From the NCBI GenBank assembly GCA_964354135.1, contig CAYGZA010000009.1:1-46960 (forward strand): DNA of 46,960 bases, read 5' to 3'. Positions 25,775 to 36,121 of this stretch are shown in pieces (positions within the stretch are counted from its first letter, which is position 1; the number at the start of each line of letters is the position of its first letter). Under the pieces are notes generated by a model. It ran no database searches. It had not been told where the DNA came from and saw only the letters and a list, made by a program, of their open reading frames with translations. Origin of the DNA: CAYGZA01 sp964354135. GTDB taxonomy: Bacteria; Planctomycetota; Planctomycetia; Pirellulales; Thermoguttaceae. Made by a program: the position numbers and the translations under genes.

Positions 25775-26800
25775 ATGAGGTTGCGTCGCTGCGGTTTTAC
25801 ACTCGTCGAGCTACTTGTGGTCATTGCCATCATCGGCATTCTGATTGCGCTGCTGTTGCCCGCCGTCCAGGCAGCCCGCGAAGCGGCCAGGCGCAGCCAG
25901 TGCTCGAACAATCTGAGGCAATTCGCGATCGGGCTGCACAGTTACCACGACGTCTACTTGACGTTCCCGCGGTTCTCTTACAACAAGTACCAGGATTGGG
26001 GTCTTTGGACTGGGTACAGCGTCCACGCGATGGTGCTCCCTTACATCGAACAGACCAACGTCTACAAGGGGTTCAATTTCAACATTTGGGTGTGGTATCA
26101 GGACACCGATACGGGCAACGACATTTGGAGAACCAAGATCCCGACCTTCCTCTGCCCGTCGGACAAGCTGTTCCCTCGCGATTCCACCTGGCTTTGGGGA
26201 CCGGGCGTCAACTACGCTGTGAGTGCCGGTCCCACGACCCTTTGGGACAGGTATTGGGACAACGGCTGGGGCCGGAGCGGCAGCGGGTACCCCGGCTTCT
26301 TCAAGCCGTGGCAGGAGGTCACCTTCGCCGATATTGTCGACGGGACCACGAACACGATCATGCTCTCCGAGCAGTTGACCGGCCCGGGAGACGGTGGGGA
26401 GTATGTGCCGGGGGCGCCTGTGAGGAACGTCTCGTACAGCGGCGCCGCGCTCTACCCGTCCCAAGTGGAGGCGGACGCCTTCGGCATCCGGTGCGAGGCG
26501 AGGAAGTGGGATTACATGATTAGCCAGGGCGCCACCTGGGCAGGCTCGAACTATACGCAGACCGTGTTCAACACGGTCGTGCCGCCTAACTGGAGGTATC
26601 CCACCTGTCAGACGGAAGGCCCCCCCGGCTACTCGTCTGACCGTAACGGTTATTACCCCGCGCGGTCCAGCCACCCCGGCGGCGTGAATCACGCGATGGG
26701 CGACGCCTCGGTCCGGTTCGTCCAGGAGAACATCGACTTCAAGCTCTACCAGTTCATGGGAAGTCGGGCCGGCCGCGAGTCAATCACCATCCCGAACTAA
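25775..26800 (+). CDS. DUF1559 prepilin-like protein
   Basis: 341 residues; the ATG at 25775 is preceded by GGAGGG. The N-terminus MRLRRCGFTLVELLVVIAII followed by GILIALLLPAVQAAREAARR is the type IV prepilin signal (cleavage G|FTLVE) with the extended DUF1559 start helix, then CSNNLRQFAIGLHSYHDV. FADIVDGTTNTIMLSEQL and the C-terminal SSHPGGVNHAMGDASVRFVQ are family signatures, although the usual CDG before SVRF reads GDA here. DUF1559 proteins form very large paralogous families in planctomycetes; they are thought to be pseudopilin-like surface proteins of unknown role. Followed by a clear terminator. Confidence 0.95.
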   Translation: MRLRRCGFTLVELLVVIAIIGILIALLLPAVQAAREAARRSQCSNNLRQFAIGLHSYHDVYLTFPRFSYNKYQDWGLWTGYSVHAMVLPYIEQTNVYKGFNFNIWVWYQDTDTGNDIWRTKIPTFLCPSDKLFPRDSTWLWGPGVNYAVSAGPTTLWDRYWDNGWGRSGSGYPGFFKPWQEVTFADIVDGTTNTIMLSEQLTGPGDGGEYVPGAPVRNVSYSGAALYPSQVEADAFGIRCEARKWDYMISQGATWAGSNYTQTVFNTVVPPNWRYPTCQTEGPPGYSSDRNGYYPARSSHPGGVNHAMGDASVRFVQENIDFKLYQFMGSRAGRESITIPN

Positions 26801-26844
26801 GCGGCTTTCAAGATCGTCGACCGCCTAGCCAGCTTGTTCGCAGA

Positions 26845-26877
26845 TGCGAGCGGCCCTAAGGGCCGCTCGCACGTTTT
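26845..26877 (+). terminator. Rho-independent terminator after DUF1559 gene
   Basis: A 13-bp perfect inverted repeat (26845-26857 with 26859-26871) centred on a single A, followed by CGTTTT, 45 bp after the DUF1559 stop. It separates this gene from the lipoprotein/TPR/CRTAC1 run. The near-palindrome could also work from the other strand, but no gene there needs it. Confidence 0.8.
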
Positions 26878-27028
26878 GCGGGTTCCCGGTGCGAGGTTGT
26901 ACACCAGTGCGCCCCTGGCTGGTCGTCGCCGTTGGTTTGAGCGTACGGCGCCGAATTAGGCGGGCGGATCATCAGTCTCAGATCGTCTGAGGGCGTTCCA
27001 GCAAGCACCAGGAAGGGAGGAAACGGAC

Positions 27029-27343
27029 ATGTCGTTTTGGAGATGGCTGTTGCCCTTGGTTGTTGTCGTCGTGATGGGGTGCAACCGTGGTAGCGGTGTG
27101 CGCCCGCCGGCCGACTACAAAGAGCCGGCCCCTGTGGACACCATAAAGGCATCGCTCCAGAAAATCGTAGACGGCGGGGGGGTGGGAAGCGAGCTCATGG
27201 GCGCGGTGCAGAAGCTGAGGAAAACCGATCCTGCCAAGGGCGACGCCCTGGCAACGGACGCCCAAAGCATGATGAAGCTGTCCATGACGGACAAGAAGGC
27301 CGCCCAAGCCAAGGCGAAGGAAATGCTGGAGAAGCTCAAGTAG
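27029..27343 (+). CDS. Small lipoprotein, unrecognised
   Basis: 104 residues with GGGAGG about 8 bp before the ATG. The start MSFWRWLLPLVVVVVMGC is a lipoprotein signal, lipidated Cys at 18. The mature part is short and helical with a Lys/Ala-rich end (KKAAQAKAKEMLEKLK). No known domain was recognised; KASLQKIVDGGGVGSELMGA is the only distinctive piece. It ends 6 bp before the TPR gene and opens the run lipoprotein-TPR-CRTAC1-CRTAC1, so it is probably part of that system. A hairpin (26977-26991) lies about 40 bp upstream of the start. Confidence 0.8.
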   Translation: MSFWRWLLPLVVVVVMGCNRGSGVRPPADYKEPAPVDTIKASLQKIVDGGGVGSELMGAVQKLRKTDPAKGDALATDAQSMMKLSMTDKKAAQAKAKEMLEKLK

Positions 27344-27349
27344 TTTCCT

Positions 27350-28767
27350 ATGAAAAGGCAAAGGAAGTCCGAGGATGGCCGGGAGATCGACGCGGGCCGC
27401 TCTCAGGACGTTCCTGGGGGCTTCTGGCGGCGGCCGGCGCGGCGCCTGCTGATTCTCGGGGCCGTCGCCGCGCTGGCCGCGGCGTTCGTTTTGGTTGCGC
27501 TTCGTTTCTACCGTGCCCGGCCGCCGCGCAGCGGCGCGCTTGCCGAAACCGCGATCCACGCGTCGCCCGAGGCAGCGGACGTGCTGCGCGAGGCGAGCGA
27601 GGTTGTCGATCGCCTCGTGGAGCGTTTCCCCGACAGCCCGGACGCCCTGGAGGTGATGGTCCGCCTTCACTCCCGGTTCGGCGGCGCGCAAGAGGCCGTT
27701 AACTGGTGCGAAAGGTGCCTGGAGCTGGACCCCAAGTTCCACGTGGCCTACGCCTGGATGGGAGTCATCGCCCGGCAAAAGGGGGACCTGGCGAAGGCTG
27801 CGGAGTTCTTCCGCAAGACGATCGAGTTGGACCCCGGCTCGCCCGGGGTCTATGCCGAACTCGGGGACGTGCTGATCAAGCAGGATGACCTGAATGAGGC
27901 CGTGGCCGTTTTGCAGAAGAGCCGCGAGGTCCACCCGAGATTCGCGCCGAGCCTGGCCCGGCTCGGCGACGTCTACGTGCGGCGCAAAGAGTATGAAAAG
28001 GCCAGGGCCACCCTGGAAGCAGCCATTGCGATCGCGCCTGATTTCACGAATGCGTATTACGGGCTTGCCACCTCGTGCGGCAAGCTTGGGGATGAAGCGA
28101 AGTCGAAGGAGTACCTGGAACGATTCAAGGCCCTCAGGGCAAGGGACGAACGGGAGCACCGCGACCGGTTGAAGTCGTTCGACGGCCTCGCCGATGTCCG
28201 CCGCGACCTCGCGGAGGTTTACACGGCTGCCGCCAAAGTCTATCTCGCGCACGGCGAGCCTGAGTCGGCGGAAGAGCATTTGCTCAAGGCGTCTCAACTG
28301 GACCGCAGCCACGTGGAAAGCGCCCGGGTGCTGGCCTGGTTGTACGAGCAGGAGGGCCGCACGGACGATGCCTTGAAAACCTTGACGGAGCTCAGCAAGA
28401 GGGTGCCGCAGAACCTCGGCGTTCACGTGAGCCTCGGGGCGCTGCACGGCCGGCTGCGGCAGTTCGACCTGGCCGAGCAGGCGTTCCAGAAGGCGATCGA
28501 GCTTACGCCCCGTCATCCCGAGCCGTACGCCGCCCTGGTCGAGCTCTATTTGCAGGCCGATCGCAATCTTCCCGAAGCCAAGATCCTCGCCCTGAAGGCC
28601 GTGGATCGAGAGCCGTCGGCAGTCTACTATTCCCTGTTGAGCGCGGCTTGTCAGCGCACCGGAGATCTGGCGGGGGCGCGCTCGGCGATCCAACGTGCCG
28701 TCGCCCTGGATCCGCAGAATGCGGAGCTCCAGCGCGCGTACGAGATGGTCCGGGGGAGCAAGGGTAG

Positions 28768-28771
<4 letters not shown>
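27350..28771 (+). CDS. Membrane-anchored TPR protein B
   Basis: 473 residues. The ATG lies 6 bp after the lipoprotein stop; its Shine-Dalgarno would be inside the upstream gene. A basic N-terminus and one membrane segment (LLILGAVAALAAAFVLVALR, ~33-52) precede about ten TPRs, e.g. AVNWCERCLELDPKFHVAYA, AAEFFRKTIELDPGSPGVYA, ARATLEAAIAIAPDFTNAYY, AEQAFQKAIELTPRHPEPYA. It aligns along its length with TPR protein A (22083), including the charged insert KALRARDEREHRDRLKSFDG in the middle. Its TGA overlaps the GTG of the next gene (GTGA), so the CRTAC1 protein is made in coupled fashion. Probable surface-side scaffold. Confidence 0.9.
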
Positions 28772-30477
<1,706 letters not shown>

Positions 30478-30478
30478 T

Positions 30479-32209
30479 ATGAAGCGTTTCCTCGCAAGCC
30501 GCCGCGGATGGACCCTGATGGGTGCTCTTCTGGCGACCCTGCTTGCCGCTCTCTGCCTGCGGCATGTCTTCCGCCCGGCAGAGACAGCGGTCAAGACGCC
30601 GCAGCCCGAAGCCTGCCCCATCCAGCTTCGCGAGGTGAGCGAAGAGACCGGCATCACCTTCGTACACACCGACGGCTCAAGCGGCAGACACTACATCATG
30701 GAAGCGATGTCGACGGGCCTGGCGACGTTCGACTACGACGGGGACGGTCTGATCGACATCTACTTCCCCAACGGGGCGCCTCTTCCCGGTACGAAAGTGG
30801 ACAAGCCGCCGCGGCACGCGCTCTACAAGAATCTGGGCGGCTTCAAGTTCCGGGACGTGACCGACGAGGCAGGGCTGCACTGCACGGCTTACGGCCTGGG
30901 AGTCACCGCCGGGGATTACGACAACGACGGCAACCAGGATCTCTATCTCAACAACTTCGGCCCCAACGTCCTTTTCCGCAACAACGGGGATGGGACCTTC
31001 ACCGACGTGACCAAGAAGGCCGGAGTGGCCAACGGCGACAAGGTCGGCGCCGGGGTGTGCTTCCTGGACATGGATGGGGACGGGAACCTCGATCTCTACG
31101 TCGGCAACTACATCGAGTTCCGCTTCGACATGCACGTGCCGCGCATGATAGGCACCGTTTCCGCTTACCCGTCGCCCAGGGAGTATGATCCCGTGCCCGA
31201 CACCCTCTACCGCAACAACGGGGACGGCACCTTCACGGACGTCAGCCGGGAATCGGGGATCGGTCTCTACGCGGGCCGCGCGATGGGAATGGTCTGCGCC
31301 GACTACGACAACGACGGCAACACCGACATCTTCGTCCTCAACGACGTCCAGGAGAACTTCTTCTTCAGGAACGACGGGGCCGGAAGATTCGAGGAGGCAG
31401 CGCTCCTCATCGGCGCGGCAGTCAACTGCGACGGCGACCTGCTCGCCAACATGGGCGTCGACTGCGCTGACTACGACAACGACGGCTTGCTCGATTTCTA
31501 CTCCACCAACTACCAGAACCAGATGCCCGTGCTCTGGCACAACCTGGGTCACGGCATGTTGGCAGACGCAACCATGGCGGCCAACGCCTGGGAAGGGTGC
31601 TTCCAGTACGTGAACTGGGGATGCGGCCTGGTGGATTTCGACAACGACGGCCACCACGACATCTTTGTTGCCAACGGTCACACGGAGGACAACGTCGATC
31701 TCTACGACCCGAGCACTTCCTACCGCGCCCGCAACGTTCTCTTGCGGAACAACGGCGCCGGGCGATTCGTCGACGTCTCGAACCAGTGCGGCCTTTCGCT
31801 CACCGCGATGCACGCCGCCCGCGGCGCCGCCTTCGACGACCTGGACAACGACGGCGACATCGACGTGGTCATCCTGAACTCGCGGGAGCGCCCCACCATC
31901 CTGAGGAACATGCTCAACGAGACGGGGTCCTCCCACCACTGGCTTCAAATCCGCCTCCAGGGCGCGAAAACCAACCGCGACAGCGTCGGGGCCCGCGTGA
32001 AGGTTGTCGCTGGGAATCTCACGCAGATCGACGAAGTCCACAGCGGCCGGGGATATCAAAGCCACTGGGGCTCGCGCCTGCACTTCGGCCTGGGCAGGCG
32101 CGACCAGGTCGACCGCATCGAAGTCCACTGGCTCGGCGGTGGGGTGGACGTGCTGGAGAACGTCCCGGTCGACCGGCGCGTGACGATCACGGAAGGGAAG
32201 ACCCGCTAA
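30479..32209 (+). CDS. CRTAC1-family protein C
   Basis: 576 residues; the ATG begins one base after the TAG of paralogue B. A membrane segment (~11-28) and short linker lead into ETGITFVHTDGSSGRHYIME. Seven calcium loops (DYDGDGLID, DYDNDGNQD, DMDGDGNLD, DYDNDGNTD, DYDNDGLLD, DFDNDGHHD, DLDNDGDID) and the ASPIC/UnbV end GRGYQSHWGSRLHFGLGRRD follow. DNA blocks near the end are nearly identical between B and C (for example the codons for SGRGYQSHWGSRLHFGL), suggesting recent tandem duplication or gene conversion. It is the last gene of the run and ends 17 bp before the oppositely oriented tRNA-Ile. Confidence 0.92.
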   Translation: MKRFLASRRGWTLMGALLATLLAALCLRHVFRPAETAVKTPQPEACPIQLREVSEETGITFVHTDGSSGRHYIMEAMSTGLATFDYDGDGLIDIYFPNGAPLPGTKVDKPPRHALYKNLGGFKFRDVTDEAGLHCTAYGLGVTAGDYDNDGNQDLYLNNFGPNVLFRNNGDGTFTDVTKKAGVANGDKVGAGVCFLDMDGDGNLDLYVGNYIEFRFDMHVPRMIGTVSAYPSPREYDPVPDTLYRNNGDGTFTDVSRESGIGLYAGRAMGMVCADYDNDGNTDIFVLNDVQENFFFRNDGAGRFEEAALLIGAAVNCDGDLLANMGVDCADYDNDGLLDFYSTNYQNQMPVLWHNLGHGMLADATMAANAWEGCFQYVNWGCGLVDFDNDGHHDIFVANGHTEDNVDLYDPSTSYRARNVLLRNNGAGRFVDVSNQCGLSLTAMHAARGAAFDDLDNDGDIDVVILNSRERPTILRNMLNETGSSHHWLQIRLQGAKTNRDSVGARVKVVAGNLTQIDEVHSGRGYQSHWGSRLHFGLGRRDQVDRIEVHWLGGGVDVLENVPVDRRVTITEGKTR

Positions 32210-32226
32210 CCCGCACTCATCGCCAG

Positions 32227-32300
32227 TGGGTGCACAAGGATTCGAACCTGGGACCTCTACCTTATCAGGGTAGCGCTCTAACCAACTGAGCTATGCACCC
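32227..32300 (-). tRNA. tRNA-Ile (GAT anticodon)
   Basis: A 74-nt cloverleaf: acceptor GGGTGCA/TGCACCC, D-arm GCTC/GAGC with AGTTGGTTA loop, anticodon stem CTACC/GGTAG with loop CTGATAA (anticodon GAT, isoleucine), variable AGGTC, and T-arm CCAGG-TTCGAAT-CCTTG. The T-stem has one C-U mismatch at its second pair. The discriminator is A and CCA is not encoded. It is not next to rRNA genes, where tRNA-Ile(GAT) often sits. Confidence 0.95.
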
Positions 32301-32706
32301 GGGCCCTCGCCGGCTGGTCGGCCACGGGGCCGGCGCAAGGAGGCTTTTCCCACGGCGGAATGACCTCGTCGGCATCGTGGGTACCGGCATTTTAGCCGCC
32401 CTCAGCCCGCTGTCAAACCAGCGGCCTGCCCTCACGAGTCTCCCTCATACCAAGGGGGCAATAGCCTACCCGGAAAAGCCGCCGCAACCGCGAAAACCAG
32501 CACAAACGGATTATGTCGCCACCGATCGGGGGCCGAAACAAGAGAATGCCCCAGGGTATCTTTGGGGACGGTTAGCCCGGGCTAATCAAAAGGCCGCGCT
32601 GTAGCGTACGCATCTTGCCCGCGTTCCCAGGCTGGAAGCCTGTGCTAAGTGCCTTGTGAGCGATCCGGGTTAGGACGTTGGTCAGTCTGGAATTGAGGAG
32701 CGGAAC
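32301..32706. other. Gap upstream of tRNA-Ile and of the TlpA-like gene
   Basis: 406 bp. It contains the tRNA promoter (32389-32416) and, near the other end, a hairpin CAGGCT-GGA-AGCCTG (32628-32642). The text before it (CATCTTGCCCG) resembles the hairpin module at 7158-7180. No gene is supported. Confidence 0.45.
32389..32416 (-). promoter_or_regulatory. Sigma-70-type promoter for tRNA-Ile
   Basis: On the minus strand a perfect -35 TTGACA (32411-32416) and a -10 TAAAAT (32389-32394) are 16 bp apart. Transcription would start near 32382, giving an ~80-nt leader before the tRNA 5' end at 32300. Confidence 0.8.
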
Positions 32707-34902
32707 ATGCTTTGGAAGGTTCGTTGGCGGTGGGTTCTCGGAAGTGCCGTCGTGTCGGCACAGGCCCTGTTGTTGTACGGGTTGGCGTTCGGCCAGGCCC
32801 CCCGACAGGAGACGACACAGCCCTACACTCCCTACCCCTCAACCCGGGTACAGCCGACCCCGTCGCGGCCAGGAATCCCGACGGCTGCCACACGACCGAC
32901 GGTTCCTCAGACCCGAACGCCGATGCCCCAGCAGCCGGCCCGTGCCACAGCCCCGTCGGCGCGGGGTGCGACACCCGGCTATTCCGGGACCGCACCGGCA
33001 CCACGTGCTGCGGCGCCCCCGGCCGGCGCACCGTCCCGGTCGGCCGCTCCGCCCGCGCAGCCATCGGCCGCTCCCACCCCCCAGCAGGCGCTAAAGCTCG
33101 TCCCTGTGCAGAAGGATGTGGACTACTCTCGGCCCGGCGAGGAGGAAGCCGGCCGGTGCAAAGTCACGGCCCAGAATCTCCCCGGCCGCGTCGGTTGGGT
33201 GGTCGAGGACCCACAAGGACTGACCCTACGGAGGTTTCTCGACACGAACGGCGACAACAAGGTCGATCAATGGTGCTACTACAGGGACGGGCTGGAGGTC
33301 TACCGGGACATCGACAGCGATTCCAACGGCAAGGCCGACCAGTGCCGGTGGTTCCACGTCGCCGGCAGCCGATGGGGGCTCGACAAGGACGAAGACGGTA
33401 CGATCGACTCGTGGTACGTCATTTCCCCGGAGGAGGTTGCCGCTGAGGTGGTCGCGGCCTTGGCCCAGCGGGATGCGGCTCGCTTTGCCCGCGTCCTCTT
33501 GACGCCGGCAGAACTGCGGTCCCTGGGACTCGGGGAGGCAAAGACCAAAGAGTTGATGGAGAAGATCGGCGGGGCGGATGCGAAGTTCCGCCAAATGGCT
33601 TCGCAGCAGAAAGCAGTCGGCCCCAAGACGAAGTGGAGCCAGTCCAGCGCAAACCAGCCCGGCATAGTCCCCGCCGGGACCGATGGTTCCGCCAAAGACC
33701 TGCAAGTGTACGAGAACGTCCTGGCGATGGTGCAAACCGAAAGCGAGCACGGCCAGGTGCAGATCGGCACCCTGGTGCGGGTGGGCGACGCGTGGCGGGC
33801 GATCGATGCGCCGCAGCCGGCCGCCGAAGGGCAAGCCGACCTGGCGGCGTCGGGGCTCTTCTTCCGCGTCTCGCAGAACTCGGCGCCCCAGGTGGCGGCG
33901 GCGGCCGGCCCGAGCGCGAAGGTCCAAGAGATCCTCGGCGAGATGGAAAAACTGGACGCCGCCGCCCAAGCAGCCAACGCCGAGCAGCAGGCCGCCTTGA
34001 ATGCCAAGCGGGCCGATCTGGTGGAGCGATTGATCGCCGAGGCCACCAAGCCCGAGGATCGGGCCATGTGGCTCCGCCAGTTGGCCGACATGGTCAGCGC
34101 GGCCGTGCAGTCGGGCGGCTATCCGGACGGCGCGAAGCGCCTGGAGGCCCTTTGCCAGCGGCTGCAAAAGAGCGACCAGGATCGAGCCCTGGCCGGCTAC
34201 GTGAGGTTCCGCCAGATGACTGCGGAGTACGGCCTGGCGATGCAGGCCAAAGGGGCCGATTTCGCCAAGATCCAGGGCGAGTGGCTCAAGAAGCTCGAGC
34301 AATACGTCACCGAGTACCCAAAGAGCACCGACGCCGCCGAGGCCATGCTCCAGTTGGCGATTGCCCAGGAATTCGCCGGACAGGAGGAAGAGGCCAAGAA
34401 GTGGTACGGCCGAATCGCCGGCGAGTTCCCCGGCTCGCCGGAAGCCCGGAAGGCGGCCGGGGCCCGGACGCGGCTCGACTCGGTCGGCAGGGTCATTTCA
34501 CTCCAGGGAAAGAGCCCCAACGGAGACGTGATCGACCTGGCGAAATACCGCGGGCAAGTGGTCCTGCTCCAGTATTGGGCCACGACCTGTGAGCCGTGCA
34601 AGGCCGACATGGCGGCACTGAGAGAGCTGTTCGGCAAGTACGGTCCGTCCGGGTTCACGATCATCGGCATCAACCTCGACAGCGACCCTCAGGCCATGAA
34701 CGGCTTTCTGAGCGAGAACCGGCTTCCCTGGCCGCAGATCGTCGAGGAGGGAGGCAGAGACAGCCGCCCGGCCGTGGAGTTCGGGATCCTCACCCTACCG
34801 ACGATGATCCTGGTGGACGAAGAGGGGAAGGTCATTAACCGGAACGTCGGCGTGACCGAACTCTCCGCGGAGCTGAAGAAGCGGCTCCGCCAGGGCTCTT
34901 AG
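32707..34902 (+). CDS. Large exported TlpA-like thioredoxin-domain protein
   Basis: 731 residues; GAGGAG lies 6 bp before the ATG. A signal peptide (~1-30) is followed by a Pro/Ala/Thr-rich low-complexity stretch to ~125. Three short calcium-loop-like motifs occur at ~179-235 (DTNGDNKVDQ, DSDSNGKADQ, DKDEDGTIDS), which is unusual in this family. A helical/TPR-like region follows (~400-580; LEQYVTEYPKSTDAAEAMLQ, AKKWYGRIAGEFPGSPEARK). The C-terminal ~145 residues are a TlpA/AhpC-type thioredoxin fold with redox motif WATTCEPCKADM (Cys628, Cys631) and cis-Pro in ILTLPTMILVDEEG. It is predicted to reduce or exchange disulphides outside the cytoplasm; the partner is unknown. Monocistronic by spacing. 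Confidence 0.88.
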   Translation: MLWKVRWRWVLGSAVVSAQALLLYGLAFGQAPRQETTQPYTPYPSTRVQPTPSRPGIPTAATRPTVPQTRTPMPQQPARATAPSARGATPGYSGTAPAPRAAAPPAGAPSRSAAPPAQPSAAPTPQQALKLVPVQKDVDYSRPGEEEAGRCKVTAQNLPGRVGWVVEDPQGLTLRRFLDTNGDNKVDQWCYYRDGLEVYRDIDSDSNGKADQCRWFHVAGSRWGLDKDEDGTIDSWYVISPEEVAAEVVAALAQRDAARFARVLLTPAELRSLGLGEAKTKELMEKIGGADAKFRQMASQQKAVGPKTKWSQSSANQPGIVPAGTDGSAKDLQVYENVLAMVQTESEHGQVQIGTLVRVGDAWRAIDAPQPAAEGQADLAASGLFFRVSQNSAPQVAAAAGPSAKVQEILGEMEKLDAAAQAANAEQQAALNAKRADLVERLIAEATKPEDRAMWLRQLADMVSAAVQSGGYPDGAKRLEALCQRLQKSDQDRALAGYVRFRQMTAEYGLAMQAKGADFAKIQGEWLKKLEQYVTEYPKSTDAAEAMLQLAIAQEFAGQEEEAKKWYGRIAGEFPGSPEARKAAGARTRLDSVGRVISLQGKSPNGDVIDLAKYRGQVVLLQYWATTCEPCKADMAALRELFGKYGPSGFTIIGINLDSDPQAMNGFLSENRLPWPQIVEEGGRDSRPAVEFGILTLPTMILVDEEGKVINRNVGVTELSAELKKRLRQGS

Positions 34903-34908
34903 ACGTGT

Positions 34909-34942
34909 TGCCGCCCGCGCTCGCAAGAGCCCTGGGGCGGCA
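34909..34942 (+). terminator. Terminator-like hairpin after the TlpA-like gene
   Basis: TGCCGCCC (34909-34916) pairs with GGGCGGCA (34935-34942), with an inner GCTC-GCAA-GAGC stem, 7 bp after the stop. There is no T-run, so termination is likely but not certain. The following 34943-35216 holds nothing else recognisable. Confidence 0.5.
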
Positions 34943-35216
34943 GGGATCACCGGAAAGACTTCGCCCACGTGCTTGTAAGACCTACAAGGGCCGGTAGCGC
35001 GCTGGTTCCCTTCAGGCTCCTACCTCTGCTTGCCTTCGCAGCACAACTCTTTTGCAGCACACAGGTTGAGAGACATCCGTGGAAAGCATGGCCGCCTGGG
35101 CCGCTTTGGCACGGGAATCGCTCGCTCGCGTGGGCACATCGGTAACGATGTCGGCCCCCGCTGACCCGCAGCATCCCGACCATCGACCCAGTACCTCTCC
35201 ACGGATGGGAACTCAC

Positions 35217-35501
35217 ATGCCTGTTGAAATCCTGAAGACCCCCCTTCTGTTGTGCTGTCTTGGCACCATTCAACTGCTCGGCTTGATTAGCGCGGCCGTG
35301 GTCCGTTTGTCGGAGGGGTCCCCCCAGCAAACCGCATGGCACCGGGCTTTCCTAGCTTGCCTAGGGTTGGTCGGTGTTAGCACGATCCTCTCCTCGATGG
35401 GCGCGGCCGCAGGGTACTGGATTTCTTCCGGCACCACGCTTTCCGTCATGGTGATCGCGGCAACCTGCGATTTCGGACGATCGGCCGATCCTGCCGCCTG
35501 A
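35217..35501 (+). CDS. Small membrane protein, unrecognised
   Basis: 95 residues from the ATG at 35217, which follows GGATGGGAA. Two or three hydrophobic segments: TPLLLCCLGTIQLLGLISAA (~8-27), HRAFLACLGLVGVSTILSSM, and WISSGTTLSVMVIAATCDFG, ending in a short polar tail. No known domain is recognised; I have a weak memory of similar small proteins in planctomycetes. The frame extends upstream to 35079 without a better start. A small hairpin overlaps the stop codon (35490-35507). Confidence 0.65.
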   Translation: MPVEILKTPLLLCCLGTIQLLGLISAAVVRLSEGSPQQTAWHRAFLACLGLVGVSTILSSMGAAAGYWISSGTTLSVMVIAATCDFGRSADPAA

Positions 35502-36012
35502 GGCAGGGCTAATGCCACTACGCGGGCATGGTTTTGCCCGCTCTGTGGGATGCCCCGTTGGGCGGCAAATCCCGGACCACCCGCAGGGTTTTCCCACGCC
35601 TCACAATCGGTTTTCCACGCTGCCGCTGGGGCCACATTCTCAGGCACGCTTCCCCTGTCGGACAGGGTCGAGCGGGTGCTCCAATCGCGACCATCGTCAC
35701 GGTCCTAAGTTTCTGCTTTTCAATGACTTGCGGATCGTTCCGTAGAATCGGATTGCGCGGCATCCTCGGGCATCCTGGCAAAATCGAAAAAAATCCTCCT
35801 TTCCGTACAACCGTGAACCGAAACCTATAATCAGGCAGCAATCATCGGACCCGGAAGTTGCGCAAGGGGGGCCTTACCGCGACAGTCCCGACAGCATTGC
35901 GAAACCAATCGCACTGTTCCCTCCTCACGCTATCCGGACCGTCCTGTTGCTGGGGTCGTAGTCGAGAGAAAACGAGAAACCATAGACTGCCCGAGGTCCA
36001 AAGAACCGCCGG
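35502..36012. other. Long gap before the BON gene
   Basis: It carries the hairpin GCGGGCA-loop-TGCCCGC (35522-35541), possibly the end of the small membrane-protein transcript, and a candidate promoter (35804-35831). The stretch between shows no gene; short frames on both strands lack ribosome-binding sites and domains. Confidence 0.4.
35804..35831 (+). promoter_or_regulatory. Candidate promoter of the BON gene
   Basis: A perfect -10 TATAAT (35826-35831) with a weak -35 CGTACA (35804-35809) at 16 bp. Starting near 35838 it would give a ~285-nt leader that includes the foldable region at 36013-36095. Confidence 0.4.
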
Positions 36013-36095
36013 CCGGGAGAACATGGGGTCGGCGAACCGACGGGATGGATGAGCGAGCCGGAAGGCACGCCGTCCTCCCGGGGTGGCCCACCACC
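36013..36095 (+). promoter_or_regulatory. Foldable 5' leader of the BON gene (candidate cis-RNA)
   Basis: An outer stem CCGGGAG/CTCCCGG (36013-36019 / 36075-36081) encloses GTCGG-CGAA-CCGAC (36028-36041) and GCC-GGAA-GGC (36057-36066), making a small multibranch fold. A further hairpin GGTGG-CCCA-CCACC (36082-36095) stacks directly behind it. The Shine-Dalgarno GGAGGG follows 15 bp later. It does not match a riboswitch I know. Confidence 0.4.
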
Positions 36096-36121
36096 GGGTT
36101 GTTCCTAACAGGAGGGAAGGC

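Noticed and set aside
36013..36120. Known riboswitch (for example c-di-GMP type) before the BON gene
   Set aside because: The fold and loop sequences do not match the consensus motifs I can recall. Kept only as an unnamed structured leader.
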